Shown piece by piece: positions 22,644 to 36,440 of a DNA stretch of 64,000 bases. Source of the DNA: Nyssa sinensis (Eukaryota > Streptophyta > Magnoliopsida > Cornales > Nyssaceae); the NCBI GenBank assembly GCA_008638375.1, contig CM018038.1, positions 35,126,597-35,190,596 of the forward strand. The letters run 5' to 3'. The translations under genes were made by a program, and so were the position numbers. Numbering within the stretch: position 1 is the stretch's first letter; each line of letters begins with the position of its first letter. The notes under the pieces were generated by a model. The model ran no database searches, was not told where the DNA came from, and worked only from the letters and a program-made list of their open reading frames with translations.

Positions 22644-24804
22644 ATGCAGATGGACTCAACCATGTTCTGGTTTTTGGCTTCAACCCTTTCCATCTTTCTC
22701 CTCCATTCTCTCCTCAAATTCCTCACCTCCGCCCACAGGAAATTCCCTCTTCCTCCGGGCTCTCTCGGTTGGCCCTACATCGGCGAAACCTTTCAACTCT
22801 ACTCTCAAAACCCAAATGTTTTCTTTGCCTCCAAAGTGAAAAAGTCAGTACTAATTCCCATACAAGGGTTTGTTTATATGTGTTGTGTGATGTTTACTTA
22901 CAAATGTTGGTTTTCGCAGGTATGGTTCTATATTCAAGACCCACATATTGGGTTGTCCTTGTGTCATGATATCGAGCCCGGAGGCCGCCAAACTTGTGCT
23001 CGTAACCAGAGCTCTTCTCTTCAAGCCCACATTTCCAGCAAGCAAAGAGAGGATGTTGGGCAAAAAAGCCATTTTCTTTCACCAGGGAGAGTACCATACC
23101 AAATTGAGGAAGCTCGTGCTGCGAGCATTCATGCCTGAAGCAATCAAAAACAGCGTCTCAGACATAGAATCCATAGCCCTAGACTCTCTCAAATCATTGG
23201 AGGGACGGTTGATTAACACTTACCCAGAAATGAAGACTGTGAGTTCAACCCCACCCACCTTCTCTAACTCATCTAAAACAGAGCTCCCTGTTTCTCTCTC
23301 TTCCAATTTCACTTCAATTAATACTACTGGGTATATATTGATGATTAAATTTTGTGATTTTCAATTCTTGCAGTACACATTCAATGTTGCATTACTTGCC
23401 ATATTTGGAAAAGATGAAGTTCTCTACAGAGAGGAGCTCAAAAGGTGCTACTACAATCTTGAAAAGGGATACAATTCTATGCCCATTAACCTTCCTGGGA
23501 CACTCTTCCACAAAGCCATGAAAGCAAGGAAAGAGCTGGCTCAGATCTTGGCCAAAATCCTCTCAATCAGGCGGCAAAGGAAGCACAACCACAGCGATTT
23601 GCTTGGATCTTTCATGGGTAACAAAGAAACCCTCACAGATGAACAAATTGCAGATAACATCATTGGTGTCATCTTTGCTGCCCGAGACACCACGGCCAGT
23701 GTCCTAACTTGGATGGTCAAGTACCTTGCAGAAAACCAGGGTGTCCTACAAGCTGTCACTGTAAGAAATCTAATTCCTACTCGTCAGAAAAATAAATAAA
23801 TAAATCAATCTTAATTTCTTTGATTATAATTTCATTGTTTAGGGAAGATGTAGAAACGGATTATCCATATATTATAATAATGACAATAATAGTTGTAGCA
23901 ATGACTTGATATTCTGTGTTCTTGTTTTGTGACTTTTCAGGAAGAGCAAGAAGCCATAATGAGAACTAAAGAGGAGTGGGGTGAAGAGAGGGTTCTGACT
24001 TGGGCAGATACCAAGAACATGGCAATGACTACGAGGGTGATTCAAGAGACACTAAGAGTTGCATCAATTTTATCTTTCACTTTCAGAGAAGCTGTTGAAG
24101 ATGTTGAATTTGAAGGTCAGTGACCCCTAAATCTGACAAAATGATACATACCCATTTGACATATATATATATATATATGGTATTTTTTCTTAACTTGAAT
24201 CTTATGTGCTAATATTCTTTGATATTTTTAATATTTGTTTTCAGGGTATTTTATACCAAAAGGGTGGAAAGTTTTACCACTCTTCAGAAACATTCACCAC
24301 AGCCCAGACAATTTTCCAGAGCCTGAAAAGTTTGATCCCTCAAGATTTGAGGTAAAACTTGAGAGAATACTACAATTATTTTACCAAGTCTAGTTTTTTT
24401 AGTTACCCACCATCTGAAACTCAGCCTTTTTCTAATGATTTGACAGGTTGCTCCAAAACCAAACACATTCATGCCATTTGGCAATGGGACCCACTCATGT
24501 CCAGGGAATGAGTTAGCGAAACTGGAGATTTTGGTCCTTGTACATCATCTGACCACAAAGTATAGGTTGGTGAAACCTCGTTGCCAATAACAGACCATAT
24601 CACCTTTTTCAGTTGTGGTTAAAAGTCCAGTTCCAGTTCCAGTTCCTAAAATAGAATCTTTCTGATGAGGGTTGGTGTGTTTTCATCTGCAGGTGGTCTA
24701 TGGTAGGCCCACAAACTGGAATTCAGTATGGCCCCTTTGCTCTTCCCCAGAATGGTTTGCCCATCACCATCTCTCTCAAAAAAGCCAGTCCCAACTCCAA
24801 TTAA
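22644..24804 (+). CDS. CYP707A: CYP707A cytochrome P450 (abscisic acid 8'-hydroxylase)
   Basis: Seven exons join in frame with GT-AG introns: 22644-22843, 22920-23238, 23374-23760, 23941-24115, 24245-24351, 24447-24565, 24693-24804. They give 1419 nt, 472 residues, the normal family length. The enzyme hydroxylates abscisic acid at C-8', giving phaseic acid, the main ABA inactivation route. It is anchored in the ER by the hydrophobic N-terminus (residues 7-25), followed by the hinge FPLPPGSLGWPYIGE. Visible P450 signatures are the I-helix AARDTT (about 275-280), ETLR as ExxR (338-341), FDPSRFE (PERF region), and the haem loop FGNGTHSCPG with Cys414. Family-specific blocks include FKTHILGCPCVMISSPEAAK, LFKPTFPASKERMLG and IQYGPFALPQNGLP. 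The start is at 22644; a second ATG two codons on is equally plausible. No stop or frameshift is seen. Which paralogue (A1-A4) cannot be told without a tree. Confidence 0.96.
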
Positions 24805-26240
24805 TTAAGTCCCAACTACAGAGATCTTTCTAAATATAGAAAGAGGAGTTCCTCCCGTTAGATAATTCCACTTTCCTGAGAATAGTGATGAAGACACAGA
24901 TCATCACCCATGCTACCTGTTTACCCTCAAGACACACACAAACTCTTCCCTTTTTTTTTTCCTGGCTAAGAGATTCCCATAGGAAGAAAATTTTAGAAAG
25001 AAATACAAGGGAAAACAAAATGTACATATATAAGAGTCTTCATATATATACACTAGAATGTTGAAAGGAATCAACGTTGATGTCTGCAGGTCATGCATGT
25101 TCATTCTTTCAAGAAATGAGAATGTTAGTGGAGAGAGTGTGGGAATAGTATAATTTAGTTTAGTCCAAATTCATGATGTCTGTTCTGTTCTGTTATTAAT
25201 TCTTATGTAAGTCCGCAAGGCGATAAATGAAAATCCAAAGTTCTGAGTTTTGACTATACATATTTTTTGTTCTGCCTTTTCTTGTTATTTATCAACCTCA
25301 AATATATATATATATATATATATATATTTCCAACCACTACAATGATTTACCTCTGGATTCTTTTAGTTATCTGCATGAGAGTAATACCACTAAAAGAGAC
25401 GTGAGTTGCAAAACCCACAAGTATGCTAACTTTTACTTCTCCATGCGTCAAAATTATGGTTTAGAGAAGCTAAAAAAATTAGTTATGAAAATTGATTTAA
25501 CTTTTTACAACTTTTACTCATTACACAAAACTCAGGATAAAAAGAAAAATTAGCGGTTGGAATTACTTCAACATAATTTTTACCAAACACCAAAATTTGT
25601 TATTTAATTATACTCTTAAAAATTCATTCCTCAATAATTAATTCTTTTAAATCTATTTTCTAAAATTTAAAACATCTTCAAACGGGCTCTAAGACAGGTC
25701 TTATGAGAGGGAAGAATAGAAAAACGTACATGGCCGATTTTTGTTTGTGCACGTAAACTTTTGAGAGAAAAGACTAGAAAAACTGCAATATCAGTGGGTG
25801 ACTACTAAATAGTATGTAAATATGCTTCTACTTTTCTGGTGCACACACTTGAATCTTTACTCATTCCATCACTCACAGCAAAGCTTATGTATTTGATTGA
25901 ATAAACACTCAAATAAGTGAACTGGGCATATCAAAACAAAGAGGAGAACTTGTATATATTCTTGAGAACGATGAACACATCTTGACTAGGAAGAAAAACT
26001 CTCCCAAACAATCTCTGTTTTGTGGCAGATTCTCACGCCTCCACTCAACCTGTCTCTATGGCTTTCGGCAGCCTATAACAAAGTAAATTCAAACCTACAA
26101 AGAAGTCTAATCCCACTCTATTAAGAATATTTATTCCTTAAAATTCAATTAATCTACTCCATATATGATGATATGCCTTAATTTGACCAAGGATCTCATA
26201 ACATAACACGTGTCTCCGAAGAGCTTTGCAATATATAGGC
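24805..26240. other. CYP707A 3' flank and intergenic DNA
   Basis: The first 400-500 bp presumably hold the 3' untranslated region. An AT microsatellite lies at 25300-25327. No further gene is visible. Confidence 0.45.
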
Positions 26241-26249
26241 TATGGGTGT

Positions 26250-26600
26250 GCATATCTCTCCCGACCTATGGATTATGAGCATTAGTATGAAGGCTTCCGA
26301 ACTGGTCACTGCCTTTAATGGACCACCAACCTCAAAATAAGAAAACATAGTTCAATATAAAAACTACTATATATGGATATTGATGTTGCAATTTTTTATC
26401 AGATGGGGCTTTCATTCTTCGTTACTTGTCAAGAACTCAAAATCAGAGGGTCACGGGATAGGTTCCGGTGGTAGCCCTTCCGATGATAAAGTTCGTAAAT
26501 TGAAAAAGATTGTAATTGAAAGAAGTAAATTGAACGTAATTTTACAACATACCTTATGACTTTATTTATAGCCTGAAGATCTCCTAAGTTGAGTAGGATT
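26250..26600 (-). repeat. Inverted LTR remnant of a Tat-like element
   Basis: Read on the minus strand, 26600-26409 matches 26925-27130 of the plus strand: both have CTATAAATAA followed by AAGGTATG, then CTTTCAATTAC, a GGCTACCAC-containing block, and GAGTTCTTGACAAG or its variant. The segment 26250-26390 on the minus strand also resembles 26650-26740 on the plus strand (ATATTGAACT, TTCTTATT, TGAGGT). A second copy of the LTR thus lies head-to-head with the one that leads the Tat-like ruin downstream. It is too eroded to give ends or target duplication. Confidence 0.65.
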
Positions 26601-26924
26601 CGAAGCCATAAAAATAGGGATTTGAAAATATCCAAAGATGGTAGTTGTCATATTGAACTCTGTTTCCTTATTCTGAGGTCGGCAGAGCATAGAAGGTGGT
26701 GACCAATTAAGGACCCTTCCTATAGATACTCTACAGCTCGAGCTCTTGAGGTAAGGCTTGCCTCATTCTAAATAAAGCATGTTTGAACCCTATGTGCCTG
26801 TCTGATCTGGACAGCAGAATCTTTTTTTGACCTGTACATGGTAGAGCTCTGAACATACACGTGTCATGTTTTGGTTAGATTTGTCACTTTATGGTATATC
26901 AGATATCTACAAATCACTAATTTT

Positions 26925-27153
26925 ATAACTCCTAATCCTATTTAACTTAGAAAAATTACAACCTATAAATAAGGCCACAAGGTATGCTTTTAATTCATGT
27001 TCAATTCCTCTCTTTCAATTACTGTCACTATTCTTCACTAACTTATTCATCGAAGCGGCTACCACTCGAACCTTCCCGTTGGCTCTCTGACCTTGTGTTC
27101 TTGACAAGAAATTAGAGAGAAACAACCTTCAAACCAGAAAAAGGAAACATCAG
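26925..27153 (+). repeat. 5' LTR remnant with TATA box of a Tat-like Ty3/gypsy element
   Basis: CCTATAAATAAGGCC at 26962-26976 is a good TATA box. A transcribed leader follows and ends at the primer-site-like sequence at 27153. The left boundary of the LTR is not resolved. Confidence 0.6.
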
Positions 27154-27172
27154 TTTGCTGCCATCTGTGGGA
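27153..27172 (+). promoter_or_regulatory. Decayed primer-binding site region
   Basis: GTTTGCTGCCATCTGTGGGA resembles the TTTGGCGCCGTCTGTGGGAA sequence that follows the 5' LTR in plant Tat/Athila-type elements, with C-to-T type decay of the CpG-bearing part. Confidence 0.6.
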
Positions 27173-27228
27173 ACGATTAGAGTTCTTATACACAAGTTTA
27201 AACCTTTCTTTCAAACTATTCACCAACC

Positions 27229-29165
27229 ATGGCCCCAAACTTTGTACTAGAAGAAATCTTCCAAACCCTCAAAATCATCATTTTACTCAAAGAGGAAGAC
27301 GACGTGCACCAACTCGTTTGTAACAGTAGCTTGACTAGATGTTGTGTTAGTCCTATCAGATGCAACAGCAGATTACGGATATATCACAAACATTGGCCTC
27401 ACTTGTATGAAACCAACAAAACACATATCCTCTTGCTCCCCCGGTAAACACCGTCCATGAAGGGTCACAACCTCCTACTAACACTACTACAAGAGATGGC
27501 ATTCAGAACGTGGAACCACTCAATACACAGGTGGTACACCCTTAGGGTACCACTCAAGCAGGAACTAACCCACAAACCTCAACAGCGGTCGGTAGAGGTA
27601 TTCTACTAATCCACTATGTCGTTCATTACCAGAGTATAACTAGGGTATCTATTCCAACAACCTATGGGGTACCCCCAATGAATCTAAAGCTTCAACCTCT
27701 ATTTGTTCGACACCCTTCAGTTCTTATGGGACAACTTCTTTCCACCACCATAGGACAAAATCCCCCAATGTTTCCAGAACTAGGGAATCTAGCATAAACT
27801 CTACATCAAGCACTAGTAGCAGTACTACAGAACCAGCCCAAGCTCCCTCAGAAGGTTGAGGAGATTACAGATTCTCGAGATTAGACCATCTCGACCAAAA
27901 GATTTCATGTCCTTCTAGAGTAAAACGAATTTGGAAAATTTCTCGGAAGCTTCTCTACATCGTTTATCCCTGCTATAATGACAGAAGAGCGGCCTAAAAA
28001 ATTTATTATCCCAAAATTCACTTTATATGACGGTTCTGAAGATCTTAGGGATCATCTCTCTTATTACCAGCACACAATGGATTTGCATAGGGCCACTGAT
28101 GCCTTTATATGCAGGACCTTTGTTACCAACCTCAAGGGTTCAACCTTTAAATGGTTCTTTAACCTCCCCAGGAACTCAATCAATAACTTTTATAAGCTTA
28201 ATAGGTTATTCCTTGATTGCTTCCTAACGAGCAAAAAACTAAGGAAGGGACTAGAATTCTTATTGACCCTCAAGCAAGCCAAGGGGGAGACATTAAGGAA
28301 GTACATATCTCACTTTAATTTTGAGCTCACATAGATGAATGATTGTAGTGCAAGCTTATTGGTTACTGCCTTGACTTTAGGACTCGGGCCTAGATGCTTC
28401 CAGGATTCATTAACTAAATATCCCCCCTTAAACATGGTAGCCCTTATAGAAAGAGCTCAAAAAGTACATCAACCTCGAAGACACGAAGAATTCCACTCGA
28501 AAAACCAATAAGCAAGCTCAGAAAGAGAAACAAGCTTAGAAGAAGGACAATAAAGATAATAAAAAAACAAGGTCACACCACTGAAGAGTGTAGAGCTCTT
28601 AAGAAAGAAATTGAGCACTTCATCAAATGGGGATGACTAAGAGAATTCGTTCGGCAGGACGGGAGGCAAAATTAATGAGATGATAGGCCCCCTTAGAAGA
28701 GGCAAGATTAGAAGTCCAAACAAAGGGATGCTCGGAATGATCAACAATAACCAAACAACCAACACGTTATATTCTTGTTGCGTGCTAATAACGTAATAAC
28801 CAAGATGTCAAACAAAGCTAGGGCAGAACCTCATATTATCTAGATCTCTTCTATTGAAAAAATGACTAAAACAACACCTCAAATTCAGTTCTCTGAGATG
28901 GACTTGTTAGGGTACATTGCCCTCAAAGTGATGCCCTTGTTATATTTCTATAAATTTTTAATTTTGAGATCAAAAAGGTGCTCGTGGACATAGGAAGCTC
29001 CACCAATATGTTGTTTTACGAATCGTTCAAATAAATGAAGTTAGATCCAAATGATATCAAAACAACCATTGTAGTTATGGCAGGATTCAACGGGCACCTC
29101 AGTTTTTCTATGGGCAAGATTGACTTGCCGACCACAATAGGAGAGGAAGATGAATAAAAGACCTT
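27229..29165 (+). pseudogene. Tat-like gag and protease remnant
   Basis: The clearest part, 27978-28334, encodes 118 residues with KFIIPKFTLYDGSEDLRDHL, ICRTFVTNLKG and WFFNLPRNSINNFYKL, the capsid (retrotransposon gag) region of Tat/Ogre-type elements. Farther on, near 28960-29150, the frames give VLVDIGSSTNMLFYESF, an aspartic-protease active-site block with D-I-G for the usual D-T-G or D-S-G, and MAGFNGHLSFSMGKIDLPT. Multiple stops and frame changes occur between these, so it is dead. Coding resumes at 37112 after the inserted LTRs: joining 29165 to 37117 continues the protease domain (LDAKSPYNVIIDRPWI). Confidence 0.8.
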
Positions 29166-29940
29166 TGTCATGACTTGGAACCTGGCCTGTGTGGATTAAG
29201 GGTCTATGATCGCCAACCAAGGCCTCTCAATGATCAAATAATCTTCTAATTACCATTGATCAAACGTAGCAAAAAAATATTTCATAAAGTAATTTGCTTA
29301 ACCTGAGTTACCATTCAAACCATCGTCACAACATAATCTAGTTCTTATAACAAAAGACACGAGTCTTTTTGGTTACACAACTTAAAATCTCACAAATATT
29401 ACATATAGATTTTTTTTATAGCAAAAGTTTCATAAATCTATTCTTCGGTTAGAATCTGTCTTAGCAAAATAACTTGCCTACTTCTTTATGGCACCAATCT
29501 ACATTTCTTGAAGCTACCTTTACTTGAAAACACGGTAATCATCTATAATGAGCTCGACGGCTCCGTGACAATTTCATAACATGCCAAGGGTTTGAAAACT
29601 ACAATATAGTTCTATACTGAAATGTCTATATTCATTTAGAAATAAAATACGTCATATCTAAGTCTATAATTAAATCAAAGTACAAGAGTTCAACGAATAA
29701 TATCAATTTCATTTTCAAAACAAGTCGAATAATCTAAAGGAAAAATTTAAATCAAAAGTCTCAAGTCAATATCATTGTTCAATATTCAATATCATAGTTC
29801 AATAATCCTTATTATCCAATCATAGTTATAGTTCAATAAACAATAGTTCAATCATAGTCATAGCGCAATAGATCAATATCATAGTTCGAATTCAATAGTT
29901 CTCTTAGCTCAAAGTTTAATCATGGTTTAGATTCAATATT

Positions 29941-30491
29941 TGTAATACCCCGACCCAAAAAAAATACCGGGTCATAGGGCACGTATTTCGAGGTTATGAA
30001 AATAAGTGTAAAGATGTCTATATTTAAGGAAAACAATTAATTAAATTAAAATAAATAATTAATTAATTAAGTTATGGAATTGATTATTTAATTAAAATAA
30101 ATACAAAAATACACACATAAAAGTGTATGAGTGAGTCTTATATATGAATAATTATATACCTAAAATGCTTGAATATAGGAAAAATAAAATAAAAATAAAT
30201 ATAATGTATACATGGTACGGTTGTGGGTGTGATATATATATATATATATATGTGTATATATATATATGTGTATATATACATGGAGACATGGAGGTAAGGG
30301 GATAATGTGCAATATATGTATATTATATGCTATTAGGTGAGGAGGTATGGAGGAGAGCATGGCCCAATTCAGAAAAGTGAAGAGTATGGCTGCTGATGAG
30401 ATGGGAGGTGGGTGAGGGAAAGGTGGCAGCCACCAAATCTCTTCCACCTATACACATTAACTATATGCACACCCATGGAAACAATAGTGAA

Positions 30492-30526
<35 letters not shown>

Positions 30527-33500
30527 GAAGAAGGAAGAAGGAAGTTGAAGCAAGAAGGTGAAGTGGAAACCGAAGAAGGAGAAGGAAACTGGGAACAGTC
30601 CGTTTAAACAGGTATGTTCCCAACCGAAATTTAATTCGATTTCTTTCACATTTTAGCATATGAACGTAGGGTCTTAATCTATGTAGAATGGGCTTTATTT
30701 TGCAAGAAGAATGGTGTAAAATCATGGAAAACCGAGCGAGAAAACTTGAGTTACAGTAGGCAAGAAAAAATTTCTGAACCGTAACACATGAATAACTGGG
30801 CCTGAATCGACCGTTGCCAAAGCAAGTTTGGTTCATAGGGCCCTCAACTAGACTCTTCTAGAGTGCCAAAAACCCAAAACCGCGATCAAAATTCAAAAGA
30901 AGCAACCCCCAACAACCGAGTTGCAGGTTACGGGTTTGAAACCCAAACCTTTAAAAACACTGCTAAAAACCACTTTTGTGATTAGGGATTTCAACCTTAT
31001 GAAAAATGGAGCATATCAGAACAAACCCCATCAAGTTTGGCTCAAAAATGGGCATATACGACCGAGACACAAGTTTGGATTATCAAACCCAAAACCAAAC
31101 ACATGAAGCAGTTTTGAGCTCTTAAATGAATGCCAAGATGATCCTTAAGATGTTAGAAACACTTTAGGTTGAAAACAGCAGCAAATGACTGAACCAAAGT
31201 CCACGAAATAGAAGAGAAAGGAAAACTGTAACTAGGGTTTCGGATGAACAGTGTCGACCTTCGTGGGGAAGACGACACTGTTCGGGTCGGTTACGGGTCC
31301 GGGTCAAATCCGGTTATGGGTTTATTTAAACGGTGACGTTTAGAGGTTTAAGAATTTTAAATTTTAACCATTAGGGCTGACGTCATCCTGACGTCAACAT
31401 TACGTGGCAAACTGGTTAAACCGGTTGGTTTGTAACTGAACCGGACCGGTTCACTTATATTTTAACTGAACCCACTAGTTTTTAGTTTAGTTTAAAATAT
31501 AATAAACCAAATCTTTCCTTATTTACGAATTGACCCCAAACCTTCTAAGAAATTCTACTGTGGCCCAATTTTTGGAAAATTTATGCAGTTAAGCCCCTGA
31601 AAAAATAATTAAATAATTAATTTAATTATTTAATAAATAAAATAAAATTACTATTTTGCCCCTAGGTCTTAAATGAGGCAAATGAAGTCCAAATTAAACA
31701 TATGAATAGTGTATTCCTACTATTTCAGATATTTTGAGACTAATGGTGGGGTCCGTTTTACGAGACAGGGCCCAAAAAATAAAGACACGTAAAGGGGTAA
31801 ATGACCAAAATACCCCTTGCCCAAAATTAACAAATTATTAGTGTATTCTTACTATCTCGGACCTTCTGAGTCCAATGGTGAGGTCCACGACATGAGATGA
31901 GGTCCCAAAAAAATTGGAGACCCGTAAAAATGCTAAAATGACCAAATTACCCCTGGTACCCCTAAAGCCAAAATGAAACCAGAGAAGGTCTAAATTGACT
32001 TTCTTCGACCTTCCGGACTCAATGGTGAAGTCCAAATTACGAAACGAAGTACAGAAAAATATGACACGTAAAACGATAAATGACCATTTTACCCTTTTTC
32101 ATATAACAGTCCGAATTAAATGTTAGGAAAGCCTAAACCGACTTTCTTGGACACTCCGGACTCAATGGTAGAGTCTATTCGACCAAAAGAAATGTCTAAA
32201 ATAAAAAGACATAAAATTTGATGAATAGAATCTGTCAGATGACTATAAATTTAAGGTAACGCCAAAGTATTAATACTAAGGCGTATACGAGAAAATGAAG
32301 TACGAAAAGACACGACACATAAACATGTCAAATAAATAAATTTAAATTAAAGTTAATGGAGCTACCAAAAGAGTATAAATTAAAATAAATTCAATTCCTA
32401 ACACATTAAATTGTGTCATAGGTTAAGAGTACGAGTTAAGTTAAGTACATATGAATTATGAAATCATTTTAGGATCTAATACGATTTAAGAATAAGTCAA
32501 GGAATATCGAAATGATATTACAATGGATGTGAAGTTGATGAGATGTTTATGAATTGTTCTTAGGAACTACAAGTGAAGTGGGAAAGCGCAATTTTAGCAC
32601 TAACCCTAAAGGACCAAGGTGAGTAATCTTGCATTTGAAGTGGGGGCTTTAACTCCACGGATTTCAACGAATGTTTTTAAGTTCAAAAATATTTACAGCA
32701 TTGATATATCAAATTCAGTATTCATGATTTCTGTTTTCTTAAATATTCTGCCATGACATGCTTCACGATTATTTACATATTTATATCCGTAAATGTTTCC
32801 TTTTCAAAATAGTTAGCATGTCTGATTTCCTCAAATATTCTGAATTTGAGTATTGCAAGTATTGAAGCATCACTGCAAAAGTTATACGTTACATGTTTTA
32901 AATACTCATAAAGGCTTTTACATAAAAGTCATATGACAAATGTTTTGCAAGATAAATAATAAGCACATAGGTAGTGTTGTGAGTTGTACGGAACTCAACG
33001 GACCTATCATGTGCATCATCACATAGGTAGTGAGTAGGGTTGTACGGAACCCCGCAGATCTATCATGTGAAATGCCCGGTAGCAAGATCTAATCCCCCAG
33101 GCAATTGAGATATCTCCACGTATACGTAAAATCGGGAGTCTAGTTCGAAACAGATTCCACCTAATTAAAGAGAAAAGATGACAAACGATTTTGAAAATGG
33201 AAGCAGGTTTTACCCCCATTTTCACTATGAAATGTTTATATGTTTTAAAGTAACGCTTTGGAAGATGGAAGCTGGTTTTACCCCCATTTCCTATTATGCA
33301 TGTATATATATGCTTTGAAATGCATATACTCTATTTAAGAAATGTTTATTTAACTTGAATTACATGATTTTAAGTTACATGTTCTGAAATATATATGTTC
33401 TTTATGGAAATATATGTTCTAGCTTGAATACCTCGAATGTTTCAAAGCTACATATTTTAAGAATGCATGTTCTCTATGTTCAAGTATACGACCAATTGGT

Positions 33501-34073
33501 AGTTGAATATTTTATAAACTCTCATGTACGAAACCTCTACCAATTGAAAACCCATGACAGATGTAGGAATTACTCATTGGGCTTTTCGAAGCTCAACCCA
33601 TTCCCCAACATTTTTCAGGTACTGACGATGAGTGGGAGCCGTGCTCCATTTTGGGATGACGATTAATAGCTCTATTATGATCATGGACTTTTGGAAGTAT
33701 TAGAATATGTAATTGACTTTTGGAGGTAGTTAGAACCTATAGCTGGTTGAACTATGATGTAATAGACTTCGGATAGTATGTACTTAAGCCATAAGGCAAC
33801 CGACTATGCAATATGTATAAAATTTTAGAAATTCAATTATGCTCTGAATGTATGATTATACATGTATACCGAAATGTGAAGAGTGGTAGTACCGGACGGA
33901 TGTGCAAATTTTAAAATAAGAAAGAAAAGAAAAAAGTTTTCACGCTTCCGCAACCACATGTGGCACGTCCATCCGATACCGCTGCCTAGGCGAGCCTTGT
34001 CTCGAGGCCTTCGGGTCTCGGGGCGGCGGTCGCGATCCGGTAATCCGCATAGGGTGGGTTTCGGGTCGTGACA
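29941..34073 (+). mobile_element. Inner solo LTR (4133 bp)
   Basis: It starts TGTAATACCCCGACCC, ends GGGTTTCGGGTCGTGACA, and is flanked by ATATT at 29936-29940 and 34074-34078. It lies inside, and opposite to, the related LTR 29166-37111. It aligns with 1-2491 in reverse complement. There are palindromic modules at 31736, 31868, 32015 and 32158, and AT/GT and GA microsatellites at 30226-30275 and 30495-30522. No internal region is present, so it is a solo LTR. Confidence 0.88.
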
Positions 34074-36388
34074 ATATTCACAAGGGTTCAAGCCTATAAG
34101 TTCCTCTTTTATGGTCAACAAATTAGAACCTCACTAACTAATATCAATATTTAGAGAACTAGTTCGATATGTCGTTCTGTACGGCCCGCCACCAATATAC
34201 CCTGTAGTTAGGGTTCGATAAATTCATAATCTATTTAATAATCGCCATGCATAGAAGATTAGTTCATTCAAAATAATAAAATCACATCCAAAATCAATAA
34301 TCATCAATCATAAGCTCGGTTATCCAAATAAGAGTTCTATATCTAGTATTTAGTCAAAATAATTCAAAGATGAGTAAGAAACTGTATAGTATTTTGAGTG
34401 ACTCACAAAACATTTTCTTAAATCAGAAAAGAAGACAATATATCGATAAATCATTCAAAATGTAAATTGGGTACAATGTATCTATTACTAAAAGTCATAA
34501 AGGAAGAAACAGTATATCGATAAGTCATTTAAAACAATATTAATTACATTGCATCTATTATTAAAGTTATAAAGGAATTCAATATTTATATCTATAATAA
34601 AATCCACCTAAAACATGACATGAAATACTCACCTGAAATCCAAAAGCTTATACCAAAATCCTTTCCTTAGTCGAAGGTCCTTATAACCAATTCAAGATCT
34701 TATTAAATACTTGTTTTAAGTATTACCTAATTTAAAGTGTTAACTTAGAGTCCTCTCTCTTCCATTTATACTCTTTTGGTAACTCCATTAAGTCTTAAGG
34801 ACATATTGGTTATTTTTAATTTATTACCAGGTCTTATTTTCCTTAAAGGGACATCGTCGTTAAGTCTAAAATGTCAAAAATAATCGGTTTAGGTTTTTTT
34901 GAATCTTGATTTGCCCATCTATGGCTTACATTAAGTCTAGGAACATTTTTGTAATTTTATATTTTCACATGTCCTATTTTTCGGTACCTAATTTGGTAAT
35001 ATGGACTTCATTGTTGGGTCCGAAATGTCAAAAAAAGTCATAATAGGCCTTTTTTGATATTTAACTGGCTTTGGCATCACTAAAGGCATAAAGATAATTA
35101 TGACATTTTATGTGTCTTAATTTTTGGAATATCGTTTCGTAAAATGGACCCCACTATTGGGTCTGAAACGTCAAAAAATGCTAAGGTGGACACCCTTTTT
35201 ATTTTATTTGGACATACTTAGTATTTAATTTAACTAATTTAATTAGATATAATATATATTACGTGAGAGAAACGCACAAGGTGAAAAGTGGCACATTGGT
35301 GGCCAACGGAGCCTACAGTGCTTGGGTTTGAAGGGTCTTGGTTATAAACTCGTTGGCAGCATTTTCCCCTATTTTTTTGAATTTTTGAAAGCCAAACAGT
35401 GGACAATGGATCAAAACGAGGATAAGGTATCCCTATTCCATGTGAGGGCATCAAATCGACGCATATCCTTGTAACCAAACACTCAGTATCCCGTTTAAAA
35501 CATTTGAAAATCCTTCCAAAATGACGCAGCTTCAGCTAACCCAACCCACGCCTAGGTGGGTTCCGACCCGAACTCAGACCCGAAGACTCGACCCATGAAC
35601 AATGTTCGTCTTTTTCACTGCGCCATTGAACCAATGAAAACCCTAGAAATTCAGGTCACATTTTCTTCATTATCGTTGACTCTTTTTTACTCCCTTTCAA
35701 CCCTAAATCACTCTTGTAACTCAAATAAACATTCTAATGTCGATCTAGGGGCTCGAATCAACCTTAATAGCTCGATCCAACCTCTCATGGTCGTTATTGT
35801 GTGAGGTCTAGTTCGCGATCATTTCTTGACCAAATCAGGTGATTCCAATTGCTTTCTTAATATTTTTCAAGGGGATTTTGATCCCCATTCTTTAATTTAA
35901 GTTTGGTATCCCATCTATGGTTTTCACTTTTTGAACTTGAACCTACAACTCAGGTTCTATGGCTTATTTCTAAGCTGTTTGGCCTAGTTTCTGTGGCATT
36001 GAGTTCCCTAATGCATCTAGTTTAAGTCATTATTCTTGACATGTGGTTTGGTTTAGGTTGAAGGAACCCAGTTCGTCTTAAGGTCGTTAATGGCCGCCTA
36101 CTGTTCAGAGTTGATTCTAGTGTTCTTCTTAGACTCATTTTTCATTATTTTAATTAAATAAACATTCAAAAATCATATAGATAAGGAAGTTTGGGTTCTA
36201 ACCTTGTTTAACAGTTGTTTTGAAATTCCTCTCTACAATCATCTTCTCTCTCTACCGAGCTTTTCTCTTCAGCTTCTTCCTTGTTGCATGCACGGCTAAG
36301 GCTCCCTTCTAGCTCTCCAATGGTTGCAGAACTCACTTTCTTGGGTCTAGTTTGGGACAGCCTCACATGTAAGCACTTCTTCTTCTTC

Positions 36389-36440
<52 letters not shown>

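Noticed and set aside
22644..23138. A 164-codon single-exon reading of the CYP707A start
   Set aside because: It reads through the first intron into the wrong frame; splicing at 22843/22920 restores the P450 sequence.
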